Shown: piece after piece, positions 19,606 through 28,728 of the stretch
How positions within the stretch are numbered: position 1 is the stretch's first letter
Layout: every line of letters starts with the position of its first letter
Assembly (NCBI GenBank): GCA_036644995.1
Contig: JAVXOZ010000004.1
Span: 1 to 64,000 of the forward strand
Length of the DNA stretch: 64,000 nt
Reading direction: 5' to 3'
Source of the DNA: Cryptoclostridium sp036644995
GTDB taxonomy: Bacteria; Bacillota; Dehalobacteriia; UBA7702
Program-made: the position numbers and the translations under genes
The notes under the pieces: generated by a model
The model's input: only the letters and a program-made list of their open reading frames with translations
The model's database searches: none
What the model was told of the DNA's origin: nothing

Positions 19606-19649
19606 AAAAAAGTGTCCCGAAATATGAATCATTTCAGAACACTTTTTTT
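19606..19649 (-). terminator. Intrinsic terminator after clpC
   Basis: The minus strand shows an 18-bp stem with two G-T wobbles (arms GTGTTCTGAAAT and ATTTCGGGACAC plus A/T extension), followed by six T residues. It lies 19 bp past the clpC stop and closes the CtsR operon. Confidence 0.85.
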
Positions 19650-19667
19650 AATGCTACGATAGCACAT

Positions 19668-22106
19668 TTATTTTGTGAAAATTATTTTTCCATCTTCCAT
19701 TTTTACGGATATGGTATCACCGGGTTTAAATTCACCTTTAAGTAAATAATCTGCCATGGGGTCTTCTACTTTTTGCAAAATAGTTCTTCTTAAAGGACGA
19801 GCACCAAATGTTTTATCATAACCTGTTTCAGCTAAATATTTTTTTACCTCTGTATCAACATTGATGACGATGTTTTGTTCACTTAAATTTTTGCGTACTT
19901 CATTAAGCATAAGATCCGCAATTTTTACAATATCATCTTCGGTTAAAGGATGAAAAACAATAATATCGTCAACACGGTTAATAAATTCAGGGCGGAAGGT
20001 GGTTTTTAAATCTTCCATATACCGTTCTTTGCTGGCTTCATAATCATCGCTTTCATTTTCGTTTTGAGATAAAAAGCCCATATTTTTGCTGCCACCATAA
20101 ACTTGCTGTGCTCCCACATTGGAGGTCATAATAATTATGGTATTGGAGAAGTCCACAGTTCTGCCCATGGAATCTGTTAATCTGCCATCATCCAATACTT
20201 GCAAAAGAATATTAAATACTTCAGGGTGGGCTTTTTCTATTTCATCCAGCAAAATAACAGCATAAGGATTTCTCCGCACTGCCTCGGTGAGCTGCCCCCC
20301 TTCATCATAACCCACATATCCAGGTGGTGCTCCCACTAAACGGGAAACGGAAAAACGTTCCATATATTCGGACATATCAATGCGAATCATTGCTTCTTCA
20401 GAGCCAAAAACAGCTTCTGCCAAAGCCTTTGCCAATTCGGTTTTCCCCACACCGGTGGGGCCTAAAAAGATGAAAGAACCAATGGGATGCTTTGCACTTT
20501 TTAACCCTGCTCCGGAACGGCGAATCGCCGAGGATACGGAATCCACTGCTTGCTCTTGACCAATAAGTCTTTGATGGAGCAAATTTTCCAAATTAAGCAA
20601 TCTTTCTTTTTCCTCAGTTTGCAAACGACTCACAGGAATTTTTGTCCACAAGGAAACCACATCCGCAATATCATCGGCGGTAACAACCAAGCCTGTATCG
20701 GTTTTTTCATTACGCCACTGAGCTTTCTTTTCTTCTATTTCTGCGTTTAATTCTTTCTCTTTATCCCTATATTTAGCTGCGTTTTCATACTCCTGATTAT
20801 TAACTGCTGCGGCTTTTTCTTTTTTGGCATCTGCCAAGGCTATCTCTAAATCTTTTAAATCCGGAGGTGCATCACCTGAATAAATTCGCACTTTAGAGCT
20901 TGCCTCATCAATAAGATCAATGGCCTTATCCGGTAAAAATCTATCACTTATATAGCGTGTGGAAAGCTTTACAGCAGCGTCAATAGCTTCATCACTAATG
21001 GTAACCTTATGGTGAGCTTCGTACTTATCTTTCAAACCCTTTAAGATTTCCACAGTTTCCTCAGCGGTGGGTTCTGCTACCACCACAGGTTGAAAACGAC
21101 GTTCCAAAGCCGCATCTTTTTCAATATATTTTCTATATTCATTTAAGGTGGTGGCACCAACACATTGAAGATCCCCACGGGAAAGTGCAGGCTTTAAAAT
21201 ATTGGCAGCATCCATAGAACCTTCGCCGCCACCTGCTCCCACCAAGGTATGGAGCTCATCAATGAACAGAATAATATTTTTAGAACCGCTGATTTCCTGA
21301 AGAATCTTTTGCAATCTTTCTTCAAATTCTCCTCTGTATTTTGTACCTGCCACCAAGGAGAACACATCCAATGCCACCACTCTTTTATCTGCTACACTTT
21401 GGGGTACTTTTCCTTCAACAATCCTTAAGGCAAGTCCCTGGGCAATAGCTGTTTTACCAACACCGGGTTCACCTATAAGCACGGGATTATTTTTGGTTCT
21501 GCGGCTTAAAATCTGCACAACCCGTTCTATTTCATTATCCCTGCCCACAACGGGGTCAAGTCCGCCATCTCTGGCAATAACCGTAAGATCTCGCCCTGCT
21601 TTATCCAACTCCGGTGTGGTAGTTGTTTGTCCTTTTGATCCTGATTGAGTTCCATGTGGACCCATGTTTTCACCTTGGGGCGGAGCACCATTTGTTAACA
21701 CCTCCCACACTTGCCCCTCGGTGATGCCCTGTTCTGCCAAATATTTAGCACCCAAGCCTTCATTTTCTTTTAAAATGGCTATAAGCAGGTGCTCCGTAGC
21801 AATATAGTTTACTTGTTGTTCCATGGCTGCGGCTCTTGCCAGTTCAAATACTTGCTTGCATCGGGGACTAAATTCCGGTGATTCAACGAGTGCAGCAGGA
21901 TTTTTTGTTTCTTGTAATTTAGCGAAAAAGACTTTTTCATCAAAATTTAAAATTGTCAAAATTTTATATGCCACACCTTGGATATCCCCAAGAATACCAG
22001 CAAGAAGATGCTCGGTACCCACCACGGGACTATTTAATTGCACTGCTATATAACTACCATTTTTAACTGCTTGTTTTGACCTTTGTGTGAATTGATTAAA
22101 CATCAT
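19668..22106 (-). CDS. clpC: ClpC: AAA+ unfoldase of the Clp protease
   Basis: This 812-residue Hsp100 protein has two Clp-N repeats (about 1-145). A first AAA+ module carries GEPGVGKTA near 208, a middle UVR-type segment lies about 420-460 (DKEKELNAEIEEKKAQW), and a second AAA+ module carries GPTGVGKTE near 545. It unfolds substrates for ClpP, including arginine-phosphorylated proteins marked by McsB. It is the last gene of ctsR-mcsA-mcsB-clpC; its ATG overlaps the end of mcsB, with GGAGG 6 nt upstream. Confidence 0.97.
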   Translation of the reverse strand: MMFNQFTQRSKQAVKNGSYIAVQLNSPVVGTEHLLAGILGDIQGVAYKILTILNFDEKVFFAKLQETKNPAALVESPEFSPRCKQVFELARAAAMEQQVNYIATEHLLIAILKENEGLGAKYLAEQGITEGQVWEVLTNGAPPQGENMGPHGTQSGSKGQTTTTPELDKAGRDLTVIARDGGLDPVVGRDNEIERVVQILSRRTKNNPVLIGEPGVGKTAIAQGLALRIVEGKVPQSVADKRVVALDVFSLVAGTKYRGEFEERLQKILQEISGSKNIILFIDELHTLVGAGGGEGSMDAANILKPALSRGDLQCVGATTLNEYRKYIEKDAALERRFQPVVVAEPTAEETVEILKGLKDKYEAHHKVTISDEAIDAAVKLSTRYISDRFLPDKAIDLIDEASSKVRIYSGDAPPDLKDLEIALADAKKEKAAAVNNQEYENAAKYRDKEKELNAEIEEKKAQWRNEKTDTGLVVTADDIADVVSLWTKIPVSRLQTEEKERLLNLENLLHQRLIGQEQAVDSVSSAIRRSGAGLKSAKHPIGSFIFLGPTGVGKTELAKALAEAVFGSEEAMIRIDMSEYMERFSVSRLVGAPPGYVGYDEGGQLTEAVRRNPYAVILLDEIEKAHPEVFNILLQVLDDGRLTDSMGRTVDFSNTIIIMTSNVGAQQVYGGSKNMGFLSQNENESDDYEASKERYMEDLKTTFRPEFINRVDDIIVFHPLTEDDIVKIADLMLNEVRKNLSEQNIVINVDTEVKKYLAETGYDKTFGARPLRRTILQKVEDPMADYLLKGEFKPGDTISVKMEDGKIIFTK

Positions 22107-23169
22107 TCACCACCTCCTTTAATTTTCCAGAGATAAGCTCTGCTCTTTTTTTGTTCATTTGTTCTTGGGTTAACGGTTGGTGATTTATTTTTGTCAGCAC
22201 CGCAGGTTGAGCCTTTATCATTAATTCGTTAAACAATTTTGGGTCATATTGAGGCAACAGCTTCATATCTATACCAAACCTCAAATCTGATAGATAACCA
22301 AATGTTTCTTCGGTGGAAAGTAGTTTGGCATATTTAAGTATAGCCTCTGCCCGTGCTACTTTATCTTCTAATAATAGATATTCTTTTTCCTTTATAGTCT
22401 GGCGTATTTCACGCTCTCTATCCACAATGCCCATAACGTTTTCCGTTAAGTCTTCTATAATTTCCGTTTCGGAAACACCCATGGTAACTTGATTGGAAAT
22501 TTGAAATAAATTACCATAACTTTGGGTGCCTTCACCGTAAAGTCCACGGTAGGTAAAACCGTATTTTTTAAGATTTCCCAAACAGCGGTTTATTTGTCCT
22601 GTCCAAACTATGGCAGGCAGGTGCAGCATTACCGATGCCCGCATTCCTGTGCCTGTATTGGTAGGACAGCTTGTTAAATACCCGTATTCCTTACTGAAAG
22701 CAGGAGTTAAATATTGGGAAAGCATATCATCCGCAGCATTGGCTTTTTCCCAGCATTCTTTGGGTGAAAGTCCGGGAAACAAACTTTGAATCCTTAAGTG
22801 GTCTTCCTCATTCACCATTATAGATATGGTTTCAGGGGCATTTATCAGCAATCCTGTTGCCCCTTCGGAAAGGGCTAATTGGGGACTTATTTGATGTTTT
22901 TCCATTAAAACCATTTTATCTTCAGATGGCACAATGGTTAAATCAATAAATTCCAAATCCTCAAAACCATTTTTCTTTTTTGATAAAGGTATTTTTTCCA
23001 CACGTTCCAATATTTCCCGCTCTTGCTGCAAGCTTATTAAATCCTGAAAGGGATATTCTGCAATATTTCTGCCCAAACGAACACGGCTGCTGATAACCAC
23101 ATCATTTTCGGCACCTTTATTCATCATCCAATAACTGCCAAAATGATTAAAGCTTCTATAATTATTCAT
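22096..23169 (-). CDS. mcsB: McsB protein-arginine kinase
   Basis: This 357-residue protein has the phosphagen (guanido) kinase catalytic domain. Visible motifs include ISSRVRLGRNIAEYPF (about 27-42) and SCPTNTGTGMRASVMLHLP (about 167-185). It phosphorylates arginines, marking proteins for ClpCP and inactivating CtsR. Its start overlaps the mcsA stop by four bases (ATGA), so the activator and the kinase are translationally coupled. Confidence 0.96.
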   Translation of the reverse strand: MNNYRSFNHFGSYWMMNKGAENDVVISSRVRLGRNIAEYPFQDLISLQQEREILERVEKIPLSKKKNGFEDLEFIDLTIVPSEDKMVLMEKHQISPQLALSEGATGLLINAPETISIMVNEEDHLRIQSLFPGLSPKECWEKANAADDMLSQYLTPAFSKEYGYLTSCPTNTGTGMRASVMLHLPAIVWTGQINRCLGNLKKYGFTYRGLYGEGTQSYGNLFQISNQVTMGVSETEIIEDLTENVMGIVDREREIRQTIKEKEYLLLEDKVARAEAILKYAKLLSTEETFGYLSDLRFGIDMKLLPQYDPKLFNELMIKAQPAVLTKINHQPLTQEQMNKKRAELISGKLKEVVNDV

Positions 23170-23669
23170 TGTTTAACCTCCTTTTTGAGGTTTCGGATAT
23201 CCCGTTGCAATTCCGCAGCACGTTCATAATCTTCACGCTCTACCGCTGCATTTTTTTCCCGTTCCAATAAGGCAAGTTTATCTTTATCTTCCAGTATCCC
23301 TGCACATTGGGGCATTTTTCCGCAATATTCATGGGAAAAGTGCAGCTTATCAAAAATGGGGGGTAATTTATCCGTAAAAGTGTCATAACATTTGGCACAA
23401 CCAAAACGCCCACGCTGCAAAAAATCCTTATATGTAGTGCCACACCCTGGGCATTGAGAATTTTGCGGGGGTAATTCCGCTACATTTCTACCATAATTAC
23501 CCATAATATTCGCCATCATTTGCAATGGATTGTTCATTTGAAAGGAAAGATTGCTTTCAAAGAGGTGGTTTGCACATTCATTACATATATACTTTATGTT
23601 TTTTACCCCATTACTTACGGTGCTAACCTGCATAACCGCTTCTTTATTACCACAATTTTGACATTTCAT
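23166..23669 (-). CDS. mcsA: McsA: zinc-binding activator of McsB
   Basis: This 167-residue protein has four CXXC zinc-binding pairs (CQNCGNKE, CNECAN, CPGCGTTY, CAKCYDTF). It has a C-terminal UVR motif (about 130-165, LEREKNAAVEREDYERAAEL). It stimulates the McsB kinase and responds to thiol and metal stress. It lies 13 bp after ctsR in the stress operon and overlaps mcsB. Confidence 0.95.
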   Translation of the reverse strand: MKCQNCGNKEAVMQVSTVSNGVKNIKYICNECANHLFESNLSFQMNNPLQMMANIMGNYGRNVAELPPQNSQCPGCGTTYKDFLQRGRFGCAKCYDTFTDKLPPIFDKLHFSHEYCGKMPQCAGILEDKDKLALLEREKNAAVEREDYERAAELQRDIRNLKKEVKQ

Positions 23670-23682
23670 AAATTACACCTCC

Positions 23683-24150
23683 TTAAAAATCCACTCTTAA
23701 AAGTGTTATCAAAATATTTTTCATTATTCCGGCTCGTGCCGCACCTTCTTTATCTCCCGCAGCGCTTAAAGCACCCGGGGAAATTACTGAATTTAAAAGC
23801 ATAAATTCACTTTTGGAGATAAATTCTTCCTCCAATAAACGGCTTAAAAGTCCCTCGGCAGTTTGTCTGGACATTTCGCCTTGGGAAATTTTAGTTATCA
23901 ATGATTTTAGTTCATCATCGTTGGTTACTTCCAATCTGATTATTTGAAAACAACCACCTGCACCCCGCCTACTTATCACATGATACCCTTGCTCATCACG
24001 AAATCGGGTTTCCAACACATAATTAATCTGCGAAGGCACACAGGTAAACACTTGAGCCAACTCATTTCTTTTCAGTTCTAAACAGTCGGTACCGGTTTCC
24101 GCCATTAAGTCTTTAATGTAGCGTTCTATACGACTCACCAATGTGCTCAT
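23683..24150 (-). CDS. ctsR: CtsR: repressor of class III heat-shock genes
   Basis: This 155-residue DNA-binding repressor starts at the ATG of MSTLVSRIERYIKDL, 6-8 nt after AAGGAGG; the open frame runs 21 codons further upstream, but without a ribosome binding site. The winged-helix region (LKRNELAQVFTCVPSQINYVL) and the glycine-rich wing RRGAGGCF are present. It represses clp genes until McsB or ClpC removes it. Two operator-like sites flank its own promoter, so the operon is autoregulated. Confidence 0.95.
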   Translation of the reverse strand: MSTLVSRIERYIKDLMAETGTDCLELKRNELAQVFTCVPSQINYVLETRFRDEQGYHVISRRGAGGCFQIIRLEVTNDDELKSLITKISQGEMSRQTAEGLLSRLLEEEFISKSEFMLLNSVISPGALSAAGDKEGAARAGIMKNILITLLRVDF

Positions 24151-24166
24151 GCCCAAACCTCCTTGT

Positions 24167-24248
24167 CTGACCTTTCCTGACCTTATTATACAACGAGGAT
24201 AAATCCTACGCAATGGTGATTTTTTACTATTTTTGACCTATTTTGACC
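24167..24248 (-). promoter_or_regulatory. ctsR operon promoter with two CtsR operator sites
   Basis: Read on the minus strand, a perfect CtsR heptad pair GGTCAAA-ATA-GGTCAAA (24232-24248) lies above a sigma-A promoter, TTGCGT (24208-24213), 17 bp, TATAAT (24185-24190). A second, degenerate heptad pair AGGTCAG-GAA-AGGTCAG (24167-24183) sits just after the -10 box, over the expected transcript start. The arrangement predicts tight autoregulation. Confidence 0.85.
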
Positions 24249-24363
24249 TTTACTGTCGAAAACTGGCAGATAACAGATTTGCAGATTTTATATTTTCTCA
24301 ATAATTCTCTTTTTATCTCTATTTTACTTTAATTATTGCCATTTATACAATTTTTTTATCCGT

Positions 24364-24392
24364 TTGACGAAACAATGATTTTATGATAAACT
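24364..24392 (+). promoter_or_regulatory. Probable sigma-A promoter for the pseudouridine synthase gene
   Basis: TTGACG, 17 bp, TAAACT lies 50 bp before the ATG, in the divergent space facing ctsR. Confidence 0.5.
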
Positions 24393-24442
24393 GACACAAC
24401 CAAAAAAAACACCTAATTACATAACACCTCAAGGAAAAATAT

Positions 24443-25300
24443 ATGAAAAAAAATTACATTGTAAGTGAGATTTTTAATAACCAATCCCTGCTCTTTTACT
24501 TAAAGGATATTGGGTATTCCGCAGGTATGTTAAGGGGTTTGCGCCAAGGGGAATACTACAGGGTAAACGGCAAAAGCCACCGCCTTATTGATGCGGTTTA
24601 CACCGGAGATAAAATAGATATAGATTTTCCGGAAAAAGAACCAAAGTTAAAACCCAACGGCAATTTAAAAATAGAAATAGCCTATGAAGATGAAGATATT
24701 TTAGTTTTTGATAAACCCGATGATATCCTGGTTCACCCTGCCGCCAAAGGATTTGACGATGCACTGGGGAATTATTTTGCATTTTTGCATCCGGATATCA
24801 CATTTAGACCTTTAGGTCGCTTGGACAGGCATACCACAGGGCTTTGCCTTATCGCAAAAAACAGGCTCACAGCCGGGCAATTAAACCATAAAATCAAAAA
24901 AGAATATATTGCCTTGGCAGAGGGGATTTTTGCCGAAGATGAAGGAACGGTAAACGCAGCTATTATCCGAGTACCCGGCTCTGTAATTTCCAGAACCGTA
25001 GACCCCAAAGGGCAAAGTGCCATCACCAAATTTAAGGTATTGGAACGCTATGAAAACCACACTTTATTAAAGCTTAAATTAGAAACAGGTCGCACCCACC
25101 AAATTAGAGTACATATGGCATATTTGGGGCATCCTTTGGCCGGTGATGATTTATACGGAGGTCACAAAAATATCATGCTCAGACAGGCACTTCATTGCCA
25201 AAAAATAATTATTTTTAACAAAAATGAGGAAATTACAGTAACTGCCAAAACCCCTCCTGACCTGCTGTTTTGTCTAAATTCACTAAAAATTACACCTTGA
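24443..25300 (+). CDS. RluA-family pseudouridine synthase
   Basis: This 285-residue protein has an S4-like N-terminal region (about 10-60) and the RluA catalytic core. The signature GRLDRHTTGL holds the catalytic Asp128, and HQIRVHMAYLGHPLAGDDLYG follows later. It isomerises uridine to pseudouridine in ribosomal or transfer RNA; the target site cannot be read from sequence. It is a single gene divergent from the ctsR operon. Confidence 0.92.
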   Translation: MKKNYIVSEIFNNQSLLFYLKDIGYSAGMLRGLRQGEYYRVNGKSHRLIDAVYTGDKIDIDFPEKEPKLKPNGNLKIEIAYEDEDILVFDKPDDILVHPAAKGFDDALGNYFAFLHPDITFRPLGRLDRHTTGLCLIAKNRLTAGQLNHKIKKEYIALAEGIFAEDEGTVNAAIIRVPGSVISRTVDPKGQSAITKFKVLERYENHTLLKLKLETGRTHQIRVHMAYLGHPLAGDDLYGGHKNIMLRQALHCQKIIIFNKNEEITVTAKTPPDLLFCLNSLKITP

Positions 25301-25346
25301 AAATATACCAAATTTTACCCCTAAAACCGCACTTATGCAGGGAAGT

Positions 25347-25375
25347 TTGATTTTTTCATCAACTTGTATTATAAT
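25347..25375 (+). promoter_or_regulatory. Sigma-A promoter of the CHAP-SLH gene
   Basis: TTGATT, 17 bp, TATAAT lies 34 bp before the start codon. GAAAGGA forms the ribosome binding site further down. Confidence 0.7.
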
Positions 25376-25409
25376 AAGCATTATTACAATTTGATAAGAA
25401 AGGATTGTC

Positions 25410-26618
25410 ATGAAAAAACTAATAATCTCGGCGATATCTCTTGTAATGATTCTATCACTTTCCGCTGCAGTTTCAGCAAATCAGGATTCTGATTTTATAT
25501 CTGTTGAAAATGCTTATGCTGAAATGATTGCATCAAATGTTCCTGAAAATGCAGAATTAAGTACAGAAGATATACCCACAGATGCAGCTTTAAGTGATGC
25601 AACCACCTTTTCTACCAGATCAGGCATAGACGCCACTATTCGCATTCAAAATGTTGCTATTACAAGCAATAAGTTTATTGCAGATACGTTTAATGGTGTG
25701 CCTGCTTATTATGCCCCGATGATTGGCGGCTCTCCCTATCAATGTTCCGAATACATTACCCGCTATTATCAAACAATTTATGGTAGTTCATTACAAGGCT
25801 TCAAAGTTACCACTACTCCAAAAGCAGGGGACTATATTAAGGCCACTGCTGACCAAAGAGGCAAAGGTTATGGTCACTTTGCAGTGATTAAAAGTGTTAA
25901 TGGCTCTGAACTTACACTTATTGAACAAAACTGGACTTGGATGTCCGGCGGCACATATTATGCTGCTAAAAATAGGGTCATTCCATACGGCGGCAATTAT
26001 GCCGGAACTTACACTGTTTACACACCCATTGGCAATGCGTCCAATAGCGGCGGTGAATCAGTTGCAACTCAAACTTTTTCTGATGTTCCAACGGATTACT
26101 GGGCATACAGCTATATTAACGATTTAGTAAGCCGTGGCGTAGTAAAAGGTAAAACATCAACCATCTATGAACCAGAGGCCACAGTTACAAGGGAAGAATT
26201 TGTAAAAATGCTGGGAGAATCTTCAGGGATGAATGTAAAAAATTACACAAATCCCAGATTTCAAGATGTACCAAGTGGCAGATGGTCTTATACCTATGTG
26301 AATTGGGCAAAGGTAAATGGTATTGTTAGCGGCACAAGCGACACTTGCTTTTCACCTGACTTATATATAGAGCGTCAGGATTTAGCTGTAATGCTTCACA
26401 ATTATGCTAAAAAATTTAATAAAAGTGCCTTAACAGCCACTAAAGGTCAAAAAACCTTTACCGATGGAAATTCCATTGACAGCTATGCAAAACAAGCAGT
26501 AAGCACCATGCAAAAAGCAGGAATTATTAACGGCAACCCCAATGGTTCATTTGCTCCACATGCCAGTGCAACCAGGGCAGAAGCTGCCACAATGCTTTCC
26601 ACATTATTAAGTAAATAA
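25410..26618 (+). CDS. Secreted CHAP-domain protein with three S-layer homology domains
   Basis: This 402-residue exported protein has a signal peptide at 1-23 (cleavage after VSA). A CHAP amidase-type domain lies about 85-205 with candidate catalytic Cys112 (YQCSEYITRYY) and His156 (GYGHFAVIK). Three SLH motifs follow at about 222-400 (FSDVPTDYWAYSYI, FQDVPSGRWSYTYV, FTDGNSIDSYAKQA), each ending in a TRE/ERQ/TRAEA-type segment. SLH domains bind pyruvylated cell-wall polymers, so this is probably a wall-attached peptidoglycan hydrolase or amidase. The cut bond is not known. It is monocistronic, with its own promoter and terminator. Confidence 0.88.
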   Translation: MKKLIISAISLVMILSLSAAVSANQDSDFISVENAYAEMIASNVPENAELSTEDIPTDAALSDATTFSTRSGIDATIRIQNVAITSNKFIADTFNGVPAYYAPMIGGSPYQCSEYITRYYQTIYGSSLQGFKVTTTPKAGDYIKATADQRGKGYGHFAVIKSVNGSELTLIEQNWTWMSGGTYYAAKNRVIPYGGNYAGTYTVYTPIGNASNSGGESVATQTFSDVPTDYWAYSYINDLVSRGVVKGKTSTIYEPEATVTREEFVKMLGESSGMNVKNYTNPRFQDVPSGRWSYTYVNWAKVNGIVSGTSDTCFSPDLYIERQDLAVMLHNYAKKFNKSALTATKGQKTFTDGNSIDSYAKQAVSTMQKAGIINGNPNGSFAPHASATRAEAATMLSTLLSK

Positions 26619-26652
26619 TTTGGTTTAATTCTCAACGACCATAAATATTCAA

Positions 26653-26687
26653 ACGGGAGAACTCATTAGAGTTTTCCTGTTTTTTTA
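26653..26687 (+). terminator. Intrinsic terminator after the CHAP-SLH gene
   Basis: A 12-bp stem (ACGGGAGAACTC / GAGTTTTCCTGT) with an ATTA loop is followed by seven T residues. Confidence 0.9.
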
Positions 26688-26786
26688 TACTTTTTTATTG
26701 TATTTCAATATAAAGTAAAATAGTCTTACTCCGGTAAAATACCAAAAATTAATATTTTTTACCCAATCACAAAAGGAGATAAAGCC

Positions 26787-27416
26787 ATGTATTTAATGAT
26801 AGACAATTACGATTCTTTTGTTTACAACCTTTCCACATATTTTACCGAACTAAATCAAAAGATAATCCTACGCCGCAACGATGAAATAACCTTAAAAGAA
26901 ATTTCAGATATGCTAAATAGTGGGCTTATTACTGCCATCATCATATCTCCGGGGCCAAAAAGACCAAATGAAGCCGGTATCTGCCAAGATATTATATGGC
27001 AATTTCAGGGTTCTGTTCCTATTTTGGGGGTATGTTTGGGTCATCAGGTTATTGGCAGCGTATACGGTGCCACGGTGCAAAAGGGTATAAAACCCAGCCA
27101 TGGTAAAGTTACCGAAATAAGCCACAACAACAGTGGGCTGTTTCGGGGTTTGCCCAACCCCTACAAAGTTACCCGCTATCATTCACTGGTGGTAAACCCC
27201 AAAACCTTATCCTCAGATATTCAAATAGATGCCACCTGCGAAAATCAAACGGTAATGGCATTATCTCATAAAAAATATCCCATTTATGGCGTACAGTTTC
27301 ACCCTGAAGCCATATTAACGGAAAATGGTTATGCTCTATTGGAAAATTTTATTTTACTTACAGAGGAGTGGCAAAAAAATAATGGACAGAATCATAAAAA
27401 AGCTCAAGGACTATAA
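26787..27416 (+). CDS. pabA: Aminodeoxychorismate/anthranilate synthase glutamine amidotransferase subunit
   Basis: This 209-residue class I amidotransferase supplies ammonia to the chorismate enzyme. The nucleophile is Cys83 in LGVCLGHQVIG, and the His-Glu pair lies in QFHPEA near 172. It starts the pabA-pabB-pabC set. With no other trp genes nearby and pabC following, p-aminobenzoate for folate is the likely product; dual use for tryptophan, as in Bacillus, cannot be excluded. Its 3' end overlaps pabB by 35 bp. AAAGGAG lies before the ATG. Confidence 0.92.
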   Translation: MYLMIDNYDSFVYNLSTYFTELNQKIILRRNDEITLKEISDMLNSGLITAIIISPGPKRPNEAGICQDIIWQFQGSVPILGVCLGHQVIGSVYGATVQKGIKPSHGKVTEISHNNSGLFRGLPNPYKVTRYHSLVVNPKTLSSDIQIDATCENQTVMALSHKKYPIYGVQFHPEAILTENGYALLENFILLTEEWQKNNGQNHKKAQGL

Positions 27417-28728
27417 AAGCATCATTGATATTTTCAGCAAATTTAAAGATGAAAAATATGCTGTTCTTTTAGATTCATCCCTAAAAAATAATTTGGGAAA
27501 ATTTTCCATCATTGGCCTAAATCCATACTTAACTATTATCCAAGGGGAAAAACTGGAAATAAACGGAAAACTCAGTAATGAAAAGCTCTCTGATTTTTTA
27601 AAAAAATACTTAAATGAAAATAAGGAAATTAATAATACACACTTACCCATAATTGCCGGAGCCATAGGTTATTTTTCTTACGATTACGGCAGAAAAAATA
27701 TGGATATAAATTCAAAACACAAGGATAAAATCAATATTCCCACTGCAATTTGGAATTTTTACGATAATTTCATCATCGAAGACCTTGAAAAAAAAGAAAT
27801 TTACATCATAGCCAATGGCAAATTAACCACCGCAAAACAAAGCATTAATGGGATAGAGCAGGTAATAAAGAATAAAATACCCTGTGAAAATCCAGAAAAA
27901 AACCAAAACCAAATTGAGGTTTTACCCAATTTTACCAAGCCCAATTATAAGGAAACTGTGGCAAATATGATAGAGTACATCACAGAAGGCGATATTTACA
28001 TAGCCAACATGACACAGCAGTTATTGATACGAAGCCACCAGATGCCTTTTAAAGCGTTTTTAAGCCTCCGCAGGAATAATCCCTCGCCATTTGGAGGTTA
28101 TTTGAATTACGGCTGTTTTAAAATCATTTCAGCCTCCCCTGAGAGATTTATGAAAATGCACCAAAATAAAATAGAAACACGTCCCATTAAAGGCACAAGA
28201 AAAAGAGGACTCACCCCCGATGAAGATAAGGCTTTAAAAACAGAATTACAGCAATCGGAAAAAGACAAAAGTGAGCTTTTAATGATTGTGGATTTAGAAC
28301 GGAACGACCTAAATAAAGTTTGCATTCCCGGTTCGGTAAAAGTTACAGAACTTTTTGCTGTGGAGGAATATGCCACAGTTTTTCACTTGGTTTCCACCAT
28401 TGAAGGAAAATTACAAAGCCATCTTAATGCCATAGATTTAATAGATGCAACCTTTCCCGGCGGTTCAATAACAGGTGCCCCAAAAATACGGGCAATGGAA
28501 ATAATTGACGAACTGGAAAATGATAACAGAAATCTCTATACCGGTTCTTTTGGCTATATTTCTTTAAATGGCGATATGGACTTAAATATAGTTATTCGCA
28601 CCGCAATTTATAAAGATGGCGTATACCACTTAGGTGTTGGGGGCGGCATAACCTGTGAATCCGAAACAGAATTTGAATACGAAGAAACCTTGCAAAAAGC
28701 AAAAGCAATTTTGGAGGCTTTAAAATAA
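27382..28728 (+). CDS. pabB: Aminodeoxychorismate synthase component I
   Basis: This 448-residue chorismate-binding enzyme turns chorismate and ammonia into aminodeoxychorismate. The C-terminal half shows the family core: GDIYIANMTQQ, SASPERFM, RPIKGTRKRG, ELLMIVDLERNDL, PGGSITGAPK. The start is placed at ATG 27382, inside the end of pabA, after GAGGAG; the frame is open further upstream without a ribosome binding site. It ends flush with the ATG of pabC. Confidence 0.92.
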   Translation: MDRIIKKLKDYKSIIDIFSKFKDEKYAVLLDSSLKNNLGKFSIIGLNPYLTIIQGEKLEINGKLSNEKLSDFLKKYLNENKEINNTHLPIIAGAIGYFSYDYGRKNMDINSKHKDKINIPTAIWNFYDNFIIEDLEKKEIYIIANGKLTTAKQSINGIEQVIKNKIPCENPEKNQNQIEVLPNFTKPNYKETVANMIEYITEGDIYIANMTQQLLIRSHQMPFKAFLSLRRNNPSPFGGYLNYGCFKIISASPERFMKMHQNKIETRPIKGTRKRGLTPDEDKALKTELQQSEKDKSELLMIVDLERNDLNKVCIPGSVKVTELFAVEEYATVFHLVSTIEGKLQSHLNAIDLIDATFPGGSITGAPKIRAMEIIDELENDNRNLYTGSFGYISLNGDMDLNIVIRTAIYKDGVYHLGVGGGITCESETEFEYEETLQKAKAILEALK

